A stretch of 43,069 bases of DNA from JAUVKA01 sp964465145 (GCA_964465145.1 CAYXJR010000033.1:1-43069), one strand, 5' to 3'. Shown: positions 33,277-42,967, counted from the first letter of the stretch. Notes: a model not told the origin generated them from the sequence alone. Made by a program: numbers and translations.

Positions 33277-35562
33277 TTAGTGCTTCAGGATCTTGAGCCT
33301 GGCAAATTTTAATAAAAGTTGTTTCTGACCAGAGGTTTTAAAGAACACTACAGCTTTTCTGTTGGGCTCAAAACCCTCAATCTGAATTATCTTTCCCTCT
33401 CCAAACCTGGCATGTTTTACCAGCATTCCAGATTGGATTTTGGATGGTTCATCGGCATCAAAATTTTCCATAGGAGGCGCTGGAGAGGCTTTGCGATTAG
33501 CATCTCGTATTTTTGTTAAATTTTCTTTCCCAGGCATGGTGGTAGAAGGTGTTTGTCTTCTTGATGAAATCTTATTGGCTATCGGTTCATACCTTTCGTT
33601 CTGCTCGATGTATTGAGAATCAATTTCACGGAGAAACCTGCTTCTTCTTGAGCTAACAAGATTACCCCACTTATAACGGGTTTCTGCATGTGTAATAAAA
33701 ACCAGTTTCATGGCACGGGTTATGGCAACGTAAAAAAGCCGCCTTTCTTCCTCCAATTCCTGGGCAGATGAAACCGAAAACTGATTGGGGAACAATTCCT
33801 CTTCCAGTCCGGCAACAAATACAAAGGGGAATTCCAGTCCCTTTGCCGCATGAATAGTCATGAGGCTCACCCTGTTCCGGTCCTCCTTATTATTGTCGGT
33901 ATCCTGGTCGGTTAGCAAGGCTATATTTTCGATATATTCAGACAGAATGACCTGAGCAGGAGATTCTGTTTTTTTTAATTCAATAAATTCCCTGATACTG
34001 TTGAGTAATTCCTGAATGTTTTCAGCTTTACTTAGGTTCTCAGCTGTTCTTTCATAACTAAATTCCTTAATTATCCCTGATCGTGTGAGAATATCCATAG
34101 CCAGGTCATAAGCATCCTCCTGATCCTGCCTTTGCCTGAAAGTTTCCATGGTGCTATGAAATAAATGCAGCTTTTCAAGTGTTCCCTTGTTAAATGAAGG
34201 AACTAGATTTGATGAGTCCTCTATGGCATCCCACAAGGAGATACCACTGGAGAAAGCCACCTCCGATAATTTGTCAATGCTGGTTTTACCAATTCCCCGC
34301 ATTGGGAAATTTATGATTCTTCTCAGAGATTCATCATCCCTGGGATTAATGGCGAGCCTGAAATAGGCAAGCGAATCTTTAATCTCCTTTCTCTGATAAA
34401 AGGAAATACTGCCATAAACCCGATAGGGAATATTTTGTTTTCGACAAGCCTCCTCCAAAATCCGGGATTGAGCATTTGTTCGGTATAAAACGGCAAAATC
34501 CCTGAACATTGCCCTATCCTGTAAGTGGATTTCAAGAATCTTACCAGAGATAATAAACCCTTCTTCCCGGTCGGTTTTTGCCTCAACAACCTGTATTTTT
34601 TTTCCTGGTTCCTGAGCCGACCAGACTTTTTTTGGAATCCGTCCGTGATTATTTGATATAAGGCTGTTGGCAGCGTCAACTATGTTTTGTGTCGATCGGT
34701 AATTCTGCTCAAGTTTGAATAATTTGTAGTCGGGGTAATCAATTCTGAAGTTCAGTATATTTTCTATTTTCGCTCCGCGGAAAGAATAAATTGATTGGGA
34801 ATCATCTCCCACAACACAAATGTTCTGATTCTTTGAGGCCAGCTTTTTCACGATTAAATATTGGGCATAATTAGTGTCTTGGTATTCGTCAACCAGAACA
34901 TATTCAAAGATTCCCAAATACTTTTCGAGAATGTCAGGGTGATCTCTTAAAAGGATATTAGTGTTCACTAGCAAATCATCAAAATCCATTACCCCGGATG
35001 ATTTGCACCGTTGTGCATAGTTCTTATATATCTGGCCTGTCTCCTGTTTTCTTGCCGACTTGTCCTGTAGCTGGATGTCATTTGAAGCCATGTATTGGTC
35101 TGCTGTGATTAAATTGTTTTTGGCAGAAGAGATTCTTCTGAAAATCTCGGCAGGTTTATAAGTTTGGTCTTCCAGCTTAAGGTCCTTGATAATGGTGCGG
35201 ATCATGCTTTTTGAATCATCCGTGTCATAAATGGTGAAATTTTTAGGAAAACCTATTGCATCAGCTTCTCTTCTTAATATGCGTGCAAACAATGAGTGGA
35301 ATGTCCCCATCCATAATTCTCTGGCAATATTTTCATCCGTTAGCTTAGTTATCCTCTCCTTCATTTCCTTTGCAGCCTTATTTGTAAAAGTTAGGGCAAG
35401 GATATGATAAGCAGATACCCCTTGTGATAAAAGGTAGGCAATCCGGTAGGTCAAAACCCGTGTTTTACCAGAACCCGCTCCGGCAATGATCAGGCTGGGG
35501 CCTGCGGTGGTAGTGACCGCTTCACGTTGAACGGGATTCAGGTCATTAAGAAAATCAATCAA
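33277..35562 (-). CDS. UvrD/PcrA-family superfamily 1 DNA helicase
   Basis: This 761-residue protein is a 3'-5' DNA translocase for repair or replication restart. It has the N-terminal LNPVQREAV Q-motif, Walker A AGAGSGKTRVL, motif II YVLVDEYQDTN, motif III GDDSQSIYSFRGA, motif IV EQNYRSTQNIVDAAN, motif V LMTIHAAKGLEF, and motif VI EERRLFYVAITRA. The C-terminal tail (RFGEGKIIQIEGFEPNRKAVVFF) is the Tudor-like PcrA end. The start codon is TTG (35562); AGGAG lies eight bases before it, and no ATG exists in the frame until motif Ia, which decides the start. The divergent cargo gene at 35735 shares the upstream region. Confidence 0.94.
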   Translation of the reverse strand: MIDFLNDLNPVQREAVTTTAGPSLIIAGAGSGKTRVLTYRIAYLLSQGVSAYHILALTFTNKAAKEMKERITKLTDENIARELWMGTFHSLFARILRREADAIGFPKNFTIYDTDDSKSMIRTIIKDLKLEDQTYKPAEIFRRISSAKNNLITADQYMASNDIQLQDKSARKQETGQIYKNYAQRCKSSGVMDFDDLLVNTNILLRDHPDILEKYLGIFEYVLVDEYQDTNYAQYLIVKKLASKNQNICVVGDDSQSIYSFRGAKIENILNFRIDYPDYKLFKLEQNYRSTQNIVDAANSLISNNHGRIPKKVWSAQEPGKKIQVVEAKTDREEGFIISGKILEIHLQDRAMFRDFAVLYRTNAQSRILEEACRKQNIPYRVYGSISFYQRKEIKDSLAYFRLAINPRDDESLRRIINFPMRGIGKTSIDKLSEVAFSSGISLWDAIEDSSNLVPSFNKGTLEKLHLFHSTMETFRQRQDQEDAYDLAMDILTRSGIIKEFSYERTAENLSKAENIQELLNSIREFIELKKTESPAQVILSEYIENIALLTDQDTDNNKEDRNRVSLMTIHAAKGLEFPFVFVAGLEEELFPNQFSVSSAQELEEERRLFYVAITRAMKLVFITHAETRYKWGNLVSSRRSRFLREIDSQYIEQNERYEPIANKISSRRQTPSTTMPGKENLTKIRDANRKASPAPPMENFDADEPSKIQSGMLVKHARFGEGKIIQIEGFEPNRKAVVFFKTSGQKQLLLKFARLKILKH

Positions 35563-35630
35563 TTTATTATCTCCTGCAAAATCAAATTAGAAACTGTACG
35601 TTATTTTCATAGCCCTATTAAAACACGGGA

Positions 35631-35638
35631 CAAAAATA
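35631..35638 (-). promoter_or_regulatory. Putative -7 box upstream of the UvrD-like gene
   Basis: Read on the minus strand this is TATTTTTG (TAnnTTTG class), about 69 bases before the TTG start. No -33 element at the expected spacing, so confidence is low. Confidence 0.3.
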
Positions 35639-35734
35639 ATAATATGAAGGGGAAAGCCACGGGGATATTCATATTCCTCGATTATTTACTAATATTGTAC
35701 CCTGAAAGTTTTTGATCAAAAGCATCTTAAGTGA

Positions 35735-37006
35735 ATGAAACGGAATAGCTTAAATTATAGTGCAATTATTTTTCTGGTAATGATCTGTGGTTTCATGCCG
35801 GGAAATCTTTTGGCCCAGGAAGGTGAATACACAATAAGTATCAAGCAGCCTGCGAAGGATACTATTTATTCTTGTCCGGGTACTAATGTAATATTCATAG
35901 CCGAGGGACACAATACCGATGGCTCAGCCTTTGATAATAACCAGGTTACTTTTACATGGGAATTTGGATACCAGGGACCCACTGCTGTTGGATCCACAAT
36001 TGCACATGCCTTCGAGGAAGGAGGCCACTTTCTGGTCAGAATAATCGTTAAAAGCCTCATCGAAAATCCTGCTCAGAATATTCCAGAGGTACATGTCTTT
36101 GTCGGTATGCCCCCTTTCTTTTCAGGAACCAGATCGGACCAAACATCCATATGTTCTGGAGATGAAATCACATTAACCGGTTTTGTTACCCCAAATCCAT
36201 GGAAAGGAGATGAATATGAGTTTGAAAATACATATGACCAGGCAGCTTATACATGGTCGGGACCAATGATCCTGTCGGACAGAAATGGTATTGCAAGGTC
36301 AAAACCTCCTCTTGATGAGGGACATCAGAAGTATATCTTCAGAGTGGAAGATGATTTTGGATGTTTCCATGATACTACCCTTTTGATATATGGGCTCTAT
36401 GCTGAATATTCCTTTGACCCCTTGAGCGGAGAGGCTCCCCTGGAAGTAGAATTTACTCCTAAGGATGTTGACAATGGTGGATCCAGTTCGCAGGTCAGCT
36501 ATTTATGGGAGGCTTATGAAATCACAGATCCCGACATGGTGTTAAGTTCTACCGAGAATAAATTAATTTTTGAACGTCCTGGTGAATACACCACTTGGAT
36601 GACAGCTAATTATGATCAATGCACATATAGATTTGATGTTACCGATAAATTGGTTCGGGTAGATTCCTCCCTTCTGGAAATCCCAAATGTCTTTACACCC
36701 AATGAAGATGGTTTAAATGATTTTTTTCAGGTGAAATCACTCTCATTAAAAAGCTTCAATGGCAGGATCTTTAACCGATGGGGTAAACTGGTATTTGAGT
36801 GGACCGATTGGAAAAACCTGGATGCTGGATGGAATGGAACAAACCAGGGTACAGGAGGAGAATCCCCTTCAGGGACTTATTATTATGTTATTGAAGCCCG
36901 GGGCTGGGATTGGGATTATATAACTGACGATTATAAAGAATATAAGGATACCAGGAAAAATAAAGATAACAGGCTTTATACTGGATTTGTTACCCTTCTC
37001 AGATAA
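35735..37006 (+). CDS. PKD-domain protein with T9SS type B C-terminal sorting domain
   Basis: The 423-residue protein has a signal peptide (IFLVMICGFMPGNLLAQ). A PKD-like domain lies near 35-120 (VTFTWEFGYQGPTAVGS, HAFEEGGHFLVRIIV), and an intervening beta domain contains a Cys pair. A second PKD-like region spans about 225-310 (SGEAPLEVEFTPKDV, VSYLWEAYE). The last 85 residues carry PNVFTPNEDGLNDFFQV and FNRWGKLVFEW, then GWNGTNQG and SGTYYYVI, the gliding-motility-associated type B sorting signal of the type IX system. It is therefore predicted to be surface-exposed, with PKD domains likely acting as adhesive or spacer units. The ligand is unknown. Confidence 0.88.
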   Translation: MKRNSLNYSAIIFLVMICGFMPGNLLAQEGEYTISIKQPAKDTIYSCPGTNVIFIAEGHNTDGSAFDNNQVTFTWEFGYQGPTAVGSTIAHAFEEGGHFLVRIIVKSLIENPAQNIPEVHVFVGMPPFFSGTRSDQTSICSGDEITLTGFVTPNPWKGDEYEFENTYDQAAYTWSGPMILSDRNGIARSKPPLDEGHQKYIFRVEDDFGCFHDTTLLIYGLYAEYSFDPLSGEAPLEVEFTPKDVDNGGSSSQVSYLWEAYEITDPDMVLSSTENKLIFERPGEYTTWMTANYDQCTYRFDVTDKLVRVDSSLLEIPNVFTPNEDGLNDFFQVKSLSLKSFNGRIFNRWGKLVFEWTDWKNLDAGWNGTNQGTGGESPSGTYYYVIEARGWDWDYITDDYKEYKDTRKNKDNRLYTGFVTLLR

Positions 37007-37033
37007 AAAAAGGGATCCGCGCCAGGACCCCTT
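37005..37033 (-). terminator. Probable terminator of the EF-G2 gene, convergent with the PKD gene
   Basis: Arms GGGATCC (37012-37018) and GGACCCC (37025-37031) pair with one A-C mismatch, extended by two A-T pairs. On the minus strand the hairpin is followed by seven T (37005-37011). The position is 110 bases after the EF-G2 stop. On the plus strand the following bases are not T-rich, so the minus-strand gene is its better customer. Confidence 0.5.
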
Positions 37034-37143
37034 AAAAAGTTTAAAAGTTTAATGGTTTAGTGAAAACCCAAACCCCAAAACCCTAAGTCATTAATAATTA
37101 ATAATTTATAATTAACTATTAACCATTTACCATTAACCATTAA
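37034..37143. other. AT-rich intergenic spacer with short repeated ATTAACCAT/TTAATAATTA words
   Basis: The stretch between the hairpin and the EF-G2 stop is almost pure A+T apart from an A/C-rich patch. It contains ATTAACCAT-like words three times and near-palindromic TTAATAATTA. No ORF or recognisable binding site is visible; it is probably degenerate intergenic sequence. Confidence 0.5.
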
Positions 37144-39300
37144 CTAATCTTCATCTTGTTCGGCTTCATATGCAGCCTGAAGCTTATCCTGAATATCCGG
37201 TGGTACCAGAGAATACTCATTGAACTTCATGGTGTAACTGGCACGCCCATTGGTCAAGGAGCTCAGTGATGTTGAATATTTATTCATTTCAGCCAATGGG
37301 ACCTTTGCTTTTAATACTTCATAACGCCCTTGTGAGCTCATGCCCAGGATCATTGCCCGGCGTCCCTGCAGGTCGCCCATCACATCACCCATCCGGTCTG
37401 AAGGAACCATTACCTCAACATCATAAATTGGTTCAAGGATTTTTGGACCAGCCTTCTTAAATGCCTCAGAAAATGCCCTGGCTCCAGCGAGCTTAAATGA
37501 AATTTCATTGGAATCAACCGGGTGCATTTTACCGTCATAAACATATACCCTGATATCTCTCGCATAGGACCCGGTTAGTGGTCCGTTGTCAAGTTTTTCC
37601 ATAATCCCTTTCAAAATGGCTGGCAGAAAACGGGCATCTATAGCCCCACCAACTATGCAATTATTGAATACTAGTTTACCTCCCCACGGAAGTATATGTT
37701 CTTCAGATCCCCTAATAGACAGTACCATTTCTTTACCGTCAACCTTAAACTTTTTCTTCTCAGGAGCGGAATCATCGTGTGGCTCAATGATCAAATAGAC
37801 CTCTCCAAACTGTCCTGAACCGCCAGATTGTTTCTTATGCCTGAAATTAGCACTGGCCATCTTGGTGATGGTCTCCCTGTATGGTATTTTAGGAGTAAGG
37901 TATTCAGTAGGTATTTTGTAAATGTTTTCAAGCAGCCACTTTATAATATTGAGGTGGTATTCACCCTGTCCGTGTAAAATAATCTGTTTTAATTCTTTTG
38001 AGTATTCAACAATAAGTGATGGATCTTCCTGGTGAAGTCGTGTCAGCATTTCGCCTAGCTTTTCATCATCGGATTCATCAAGAGGTCTAATAGCCGCACG
38101 GTATTTGGGCTCCGGTAGGGCGATTGGGATAATCGGTTTGTCGAGGTCCTTGTCGGCAAGTGTATTAAATGTTTTTGTGTCTTTTAGTTTAACCGTCGCC
38201 CCAATGTCACCTGCATTCATCCCGGATACCTTGATCCGATTTTTCCCAGCTACCGCAAAAATCTGAGATATACGCTCTTTACTGAAAGTGTTATGGTTTA
38301 TGAGGTCAATGCCTTCATATATTTTCCCGCTGATAACTCTGAAATAGCAGATCTCCCCTAGGTGCTGTTCAGTAAAAGTTTTAAAGATATAGACAACGGG
38401 CTTTCCGTTCGGATCACATTTTATTTCTGTATCGTCGCCTGTCTTAAATCCAGGAGCATCGGCCGGTGATGGTGCAATGTTAATAATAAATTCTATCAGC
38501 CTTTTTGTGCCCTGGACATATTTGGCTGAAGTGCAAAAGATGGGGAAGATTCCTCTGTCAGCCAAACCTTTTTTTAATCCTGTTCGCAATTGGTCAACGG
38601 TGAGGGTATCTTTTTCGAAAAAAATCTCTAACAGGTTTTCATCAGCTTCAGCAGCTGCTTCAACCAATTCGGAATAATAGTTTTCTGCCTTTTTTTGTTC
38701 TGCCTCTGGAATAGGCATTTCCACAGGATCTCCACCTCCCTGGGGAAACTTTATGGCCATTTTTTTTATTACATCAATGACTGTGTCAAAACCTTCTCCT
38801 TCATTCAAAGGATATTGCGCAATAACAGTTTTCTTGCCAAAGGCCTCCCGAGCCGACTCAACAACTTTGTCAAAATTGGATTTTTCATGATCAACTTGAT
38901 TGGCAACAAGAATAACAGGCTTGTTGTGCTTTTCAGTATACCTCATCAGGGATTCCGTGCCCACTTCCACACCATTTTGTGCATTGATAAGCATTAACGT
39001 ACAATCCACTGCGCTCAATGAAGCTATTGTGGCCCCGGTGAAATCATCTGCACCAGGCGTATCAATGAAGTTTATTTTGTGATTGTTGTATTCAGCATAC
39101 AAGGGGTTGGCATATATTGAGCTGCCCCTTTCATGCTCGATATCATGATTATCCGACACCGTATTTTTGCTGTCAATGTCACCCTTTCTGCTGATAACTC
39201 CACCTTCAAATAATAAGGCTTCGGACAAGGTTGTTTTTCCGGATCCTGCATTTCCAATTAAGGCAAGATTCCTTATTTCATTGGTTTGATAAACTTTCAT
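37144..39300 (-). CDS. Elongation factor G paralogue (EF-G2-type) with altered GTPase motifs
   Basis: The 718-residue protein has the full EF-G domain plan: a G domain (1-280), domain II, and domains III-V with SYARDIRVYVYDGKMHPVDSNEISFKLAGA and GRASYTMKFNEY near the end. The G motifs are off-consensus. The P-loop is GNAGSGKT (16-23) rather than AHIDAGKT; switch I reads ERGSSIYANP in place of RGITI; switch II is DTPGADDF with A84 at the place of the catalytic His; and the NKxD motif is NQVD (134-137). Bacteroides EF-G2 is reported to work as a GTPase-inactive EF-G paralogue, and these substitutions fit that. A canonical fusA is not in this window. The CHAT gene lies upstream on the same strand, 133 bases away. 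Confidence 0.85.
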   Translation of the reverse strand: MKVYQTNEIRNLALIGNAGSGKTTLSEALLFEGGVISRKGDIDSKNTVSDNHDIEHERGSSIYANPLYAEYNNHKINFIDTPGADDFTGATIASLSAVDCTLMLINAQNGVEVGTESLMRYTEKHNKPVILVANQVDHEKSNFDKVVESAREAFGKKTVIAQYPLNEGEGFDTVIDVIKKMAIKFPQGGGDPVEMPIPEAEQKKAENYYSELVEAAAEADENLLEIFFEKDTLTVDQLRTGLKKGLADRGIFPIFCTSAKYVQGTKRLIEFIINIAPSPADAPGFKTGDDTEIKCDPNGKPVVYIFKTFTEQHLGEICYFRVISGKIYEGIDLINHNTFSKERISQIFAVAGKNRIKVSGMNAGDIGATVKLKDTKTFNTLADKDLDKPIIPIALPEPKYRAAIRPLDESDDEKLGEMLTRLHQEDPSLIVEYSKELKQIILHGQGEYHLNIIKWLLENIYKIPTEYLTPKIPYRETITKMASANFRHKKQSGGSGQFGEVYLIIEPHDDSAPEKKKFKVDGKEMVLSIRGSEEHILPWGGKLVFNNCIVGGAIDARFLPAILKGIMEKLDNGPLTGSYARDIRVYVYDGKMHPVDSNEISFKLAGARAFSEAFKKAGPKILEPIYDVEVMVPSDRMGDVMGDLQGRRAMILGMSSQGRYEVLKAKVPLAEMNKYSTSLSSLTNGRASYTMKFNEYSLVPPDIQDKLQAAYEAEQDED

Positions 39301-39433
39301 ATTAGTACGTTATTTTTTCTGGATGTTGGTATAACTAACGGAAATCCGAATCAAATTTGGTGGGCAAAGCTAACATTTTTTTTTAAGAAGCAACAAGGGA
39401 AAGTGACAAAGAAAACTGAAATATTATCAGTTA

Positions 39434-42328
39434 TTATAAGGCCTTTCTTCTCTTGTAAAGCCTGACAGTCAGTATAATAATTAATAACAATAATGAGATG
39501 GCTAGTACAGGAAAACCCCAGCGAAAATTTGTGCTTTCCTCAACAACAATGGAACCCGAATATCCTGTCAATTGAAAACTTGCCCAGTAGAACGGTTTGC
39601 TTCTAACTTTGCCTGCCCCATCCAGGTAAGTTAGCTTTGCCTGCTGGATTGCTCGATTCAAAGGTAAGCCCTTTTTAAGATTTCCATAAAACTCATTCAT
39701 TATTATTGCAGCAACGGCATCATCTACTGGCCATTGACTCATCACCAGAGCTGGCGTGCCTGCAAAGTGAAAAGCTCTGGCCAGGCTTAATACTCCCTCT
39801 CCAGGTTGTAAGGTTCCACTGCCAGTATTGCAGGAGGAAAGGACAACAAGGGGTGAATTAATTTGCATCCCCAGAAGCTCAAAAAGGTGAAACTTGAAAT
39901 CCTGATTATTCTTCTTGGGATAGAAAAGGAGGTGGTTCTCAAGAGGAGTTGAGTCAGCCTGTAAACCATGCGTGGCAATGTGAACTATTTTTGGTTGGCT
40001 CAAAGCAGTGCGGAAACGTGCCTCGGATGCTGACCTTCCACGGTAAATAAGTGTTGGAAAGTACTTTTTGATTGCTTTAACTTCTTCAGCACTGCCTATA
40101 AGTCTGTTTAAATGCTCTGTTCCATCATTGTAATCCAGTTTGTCAAATGGTGCGAATGCTGATACACCCGAAGAATATATTGGACTCTTCTCCGTATTCA
40201 GAACGAATTGCTGTATGGAATGGTAATAAGAAATGGGATTTTTCTTTAATAGAAAAGGGAGTTTAGCGTAATCGGCAATGGATTCAATAGGAGCTTCAAA
40301 AAGTAAAGTTTCAAATGGCAATAAGGCGAGGCTGTCATCCGCGATTATATAAAGGTCTTTGTCACTTATTAATGACTCGAAAGGCTCCATTAATACCTTA
40401 TATAAAAACATTGAATGTTCCTTAAACTCCCTGTATGTTAACTGGTTAGGTTGATCTTCCAGAAAATTACGATAGGTTCCCAGAATTTCTCTCAAATCCT
40501 CAGGTGCTTCAAAATGATGCATACTGAAATCATCAGATCCGATGGCCATGACGATTATTTGATTTTTATGCCAGGTATAATCCAGGATCAATTCATTTTC
40601 AGAAAGCCTCGATCTGATCAAATCAGAGGGGAAGGCCCTCTGTGTATGTACGCTTTGATAGTATGCCGGATTTCGGGTTTTTATCTCTCGGTTTAATACA
40701 CCCAGAGCCTCGTCTGTTTCGAACAGGAGGGATTTATACTTTGAAATTGAATCATTGTTTGATTGTGGAGAATCATACTCATATACTTTTTGAAGTATTG
40801 CTGCTTTTTTCATCTTAAGGCTGTCATCCCGTCTGATCAGATCAGGATTAATATCAAGAAATACACGGGCCTCATTAACCCTTAAGTATTCATCAAAAAC
40901 CAGGGCCTTCGACCGGCTGGCCAAAAGAAAGGCTGTTTCCAAATCAGTGGTATCACCTGTCTGTTCAAAATATTCAGCAGCTGATTGAAGGGCTAAGAAG
41001 TAGTATTTTCGATTGTCTTTCACTGCATTTGCTTTGTTCTCAAATGAATATAATGAACGTAAGGTGTCAAGTTGGTGCAATGCAATATCATATGAGATGA
41101 TACTTTGCCTTAGATCATCAAGCTTCCCATTATTATGAAACGATTCATAAAATGCATTCGCTTTACCGGCGAAATATCCTGGTAACTGAGGATAAACCAT
41201 CGAATAGAAAGTGGTGACGGAGTCGCCTGGAAGAGAATTTGGCATAAGCTGTTGAATAGCCTTTTCATAATAAAGGAGAGCCGAATCCAAGTGGCCCGAT
41301 TTCCCAAAAAGGGTACCGAGATTACTTAAATATTCACCTTTTGTGCTTTTTCCCTGATTTTTTGCTGTATTAATAGCTTTACGGATATAGTTAATTGAAC
41401 TATCTATTTTATTCATGTTTTCATATAGTGCACCAATATTATTATAGGTGACATCGAGATTGACTTCATCCTGGATAGATTCTTCAATCCTGGCTGTTTC
41501 TAATATATATTCAAGAGCTTTTGGGGTGTTTTTTCGCTTTTGAAATAGAATACAATATTCGTTGTTCACATAAGCTTGCCACCGAAAATTATTGAGTGAG
41601 CGATATATTTGCAGGGCTTCCTCAAGATCTGTTTCTATTTCGGGGTCAAAGGGGTCAATTGCCATTCGGCTGCTCGCACGCTCGGTGAGCTCATTGGCCA
41701 TCACAAATGGACGATTTAATACCCTGTCAATACGAATTGCCTCATCGTAATACCTGATAGCAGTTGCATAATCTTCCAAAAATTTATAAGTCACTCCTAA
41801 AAAACCGTAGGAATTGGCAAGAATTGATTCTTCAAACTTATCCCCAACTATGCGAAACGGTAAGGAGGCAAGTATGCTATCGGCGGCTTCTGTAAACCGG
41901 TTTTGATTATAGGCAAAAATTGCCTGTAGCAAAAAGCGGTCAGCTCTTGAAGTGGAGTCCGGAATTAAACCTGCTGCTTCGAGTTCATCCCCATCTTTAA
42001 GAAAGGCTAAGGCGTAATTTGTTTGCCCAGCCCAGGCTGCAATATAAGCCAGCCTTAGAAGTAAAGCGTGCCTTTGCTGATCTTGAAGCTGGTCATGAGA
42101 TTTAAGGTAATTGAAATAATGCCCAAGGCTTACCCCATAATCACCGGATAAAAATGCTTCAACGCCAGACTCTACTATAGGTATCGCCGACTGACCAAAA
42201 GCTGGACCAGTTGAGGAAAACAAAATGAGATTAATACATAGTATGATGAAGCAATATTTTAGTCGCCAGGGTATTTTTATTAACCACCCAACTCGTTCAA
42301 AGTCCATAAATCTCGAAAACATACTCAT
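39434..42328 (-). CDS. TPR-CHAT protease-like envelope protein
   Basis: The 964-residue protein starts with a signal sequence (CFIILCINLILFSSTGPAF). TPR-like repeats fill about residues 60-420 (AIRYYDEAIRIDRVL, TYNNIGALYENMNKI, YLSNLGTLFGKSGHLDSALLYYEKA). Residues about 590-910 form a CHAT domain with IVHIATHG (H787) and VVLSSCNTGSG (C833), the caspase-like dyad, followed by QWPVDDAVAAIIMNEFY and PFYWASFQLTG. One TM helix lies at 935-957 with a short basic tail. Peptide, repeats and protease would thus face the periplasm. Bacterial CHAT proteases act in defence and regulated cleavage, but most of this secreted type are uncharacterised. No gasdermin or CRISPR partner is seen. The divergent secreted protein at 42470 may be functionally linked. 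Confidence 0.85.
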   Translation of the reverse strand: MSMFSRFMDFERVGWLIKIPWRLKYCFIILCINLILFSSTGPAFGQSAIPIVESGVEAFLSGDYGVSLGHYFNYLKSHDQLQDQQRHALLLRLAYIAAWAGQTNYALAFLKDGDELEAAGLIPDSTSRADRFLLQAIFAYNQNRFTEAADSILASLPFRIVGDKFEESILANSYGFLGVTYKFLEDYATAIRYYDEAIRIDRVLNRPFVMANELTERASSRMAIDPFDPEIETDLEEALQIYRSLNNFRWQAYVNNEYCILFQKRKNTPKALEYILETARIEESIQDEVNLDVTYNNIGALYENMNKIDSSINYIRKAINTAKNQGKSTKGEYLSNLGTLFGKSGHLDSALLYYEKAIQQLMPNSLPGDSVTTFYSMVYPQLPGYFAGKANAFYESFHNNGKLDDLRQSIISYDIALHQLDTLRSLYSFENKANAVKDNRKYYFLALQSAAEYFEQTGDTTDLETAFLLASRSKALVFDEYLRVNEARVFLDINPDLIRRDDSLKMKKAAILQKVYEYDSPQSNNDSISKYKSLLFETDEALGVLNREIKTRNPAYYQSVHTQRAFPSDLIRSRLSENELILDYTWHKNQIIVMAIGSDDFSMHHFEAPEDLREILGTYRNFLEDQPNQLTYREFKEHSMFLYKVLMEPFESLISDKDLYIIADDSLALLPFETLLFEAPIESIADYAKLPFLLKKNPISYYHSIQQFVLNTEKSPIYSSGVSAFAPFDKLDYNDGTEHLNRLIGSAEEVKAIKKYFPTLIYRGRSASEARFRTALSQPKIVHIATHGLQADSTPLENHLLFYPKKNNQDFKFHLFELLGMQINSPLVVLSSCNTGSGTLQPGEGVLSLARAFHFAGTPALVMSQWPVDDAVAAIIMNEFYGNLKKGLPLNRAIQQAKLTYLDGAGKVRSKPFYWASFQLTGYSGSIVVEESTNFRWGFPVLAISLLLLIIILTVRLYKRRKAL

Positions 42329-42469
42329 TCTTAGGCCCTTCCAGAAGTCTAATTCACCATATTTATGTTAAAAAAACAAAAAATATACGATAAATGTGTT
42401 ATATTTACCACAAATTTGCTTTGAAGATGTACAGTTATGAGGGGGAGTTTTAAACAAAAAAGAAAGAAA

Positions 42470-42901
42470 ATGAAACAAGCTGCAATCTCAATCCTTATGG
42501 TTTTTATGTTAGGTATTCTAATACAAAAGCCTGTTAATGCAATAGAATATACTGAATTTGAGGTTATTAAAGGAGTTGTTGTTGATTCAGATGGTGATGG
42601 CGTATGGGATTCTCTTACTTTCGCAGTTAAAACAAAAAATGGTAAAATCGAAATACCTGTCATCAAAATAACCATTAATAATGGGAAGTCGGTTAAATCG
42701 GAAGAGGTCTTTTATGAGCTGAACCAGGTTAATAAGAGGTTGGACGAATATACTGTTTCTTTGAGTGATTTGGGTATTCGAAGTAATTTTTCAATTGAGA
42801 TCGAACTGGATATTGGAGCTATTTTGTCTGATGCGGATGTTATTGACGCAGGTCCGGGTCCCAATCCAAATCCCACAATAATTATCATTGACTATCCATA
42901 G
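42470..42901 (+). CDS. Small secreted protein with a calcium-loop-like motif, unknown function
   Basis: I chose the ATG at 42470 (MKQAAISILMVFMLGILIQK); an ATG at 42437 extends it by 11 Lys/Arg-rich residues. The signal peptide is followed by about 115 residues of beta-rich sequence. One loop, VDSDGDGVWDS, has the DxDxDGxxD spacing of thrombospondin type 3/EF-hand calcium sites. The end is GPGPNPNPTIIIIDYP, a low-complexity Pro/Asn stretch before an isoleucine run. I know no family for the whole protein. It is divergent from the TPR-CHAT gene (shared 141-base upstream region) and ends in a strong terminator. Confidence 0.75.
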   Translation: MKQAAISILMVFMLGILIQKPVNAIEYTEFEVIKGVVVDSDGDGVWDSLTFAVKTKNGKIEIPVIKITINNGKSVKSEEVFYELNQVNKRLDEYTVSLSDLGIRSNFSIEIELDIGAILSDADVIDAGPGPNPNPTIIIIDYP

Positions 42902-42935
42902 GATATTAATATTATATAGTTTTCATCAATAATTG

Positions 42936-42967
42936 AAAGGAGCTCCACCAGAGCTCCTTTGGTTTTT
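42936..42967 (+). terminator. Strong rho-independent terminator after the small secreted protein gene
   Basis: A perfect 10-bp stem AAAGGAGCTC / GAGCTCCTTT with loop CACCA is followed by GGTTTTT. It lies 34 bases after the stop at 42901. It could also work on the opposite strand because A-rich bases flank the other side. Confidence 0.85.

Noticed and set aside
39434..42328. Craspase-like CRISPR-linked TPR-CHAT protein
   Set aside because: There is no CRISPR array or cas gene in the window, and the protein has a signal peptide and a C-terminal membrane helix.
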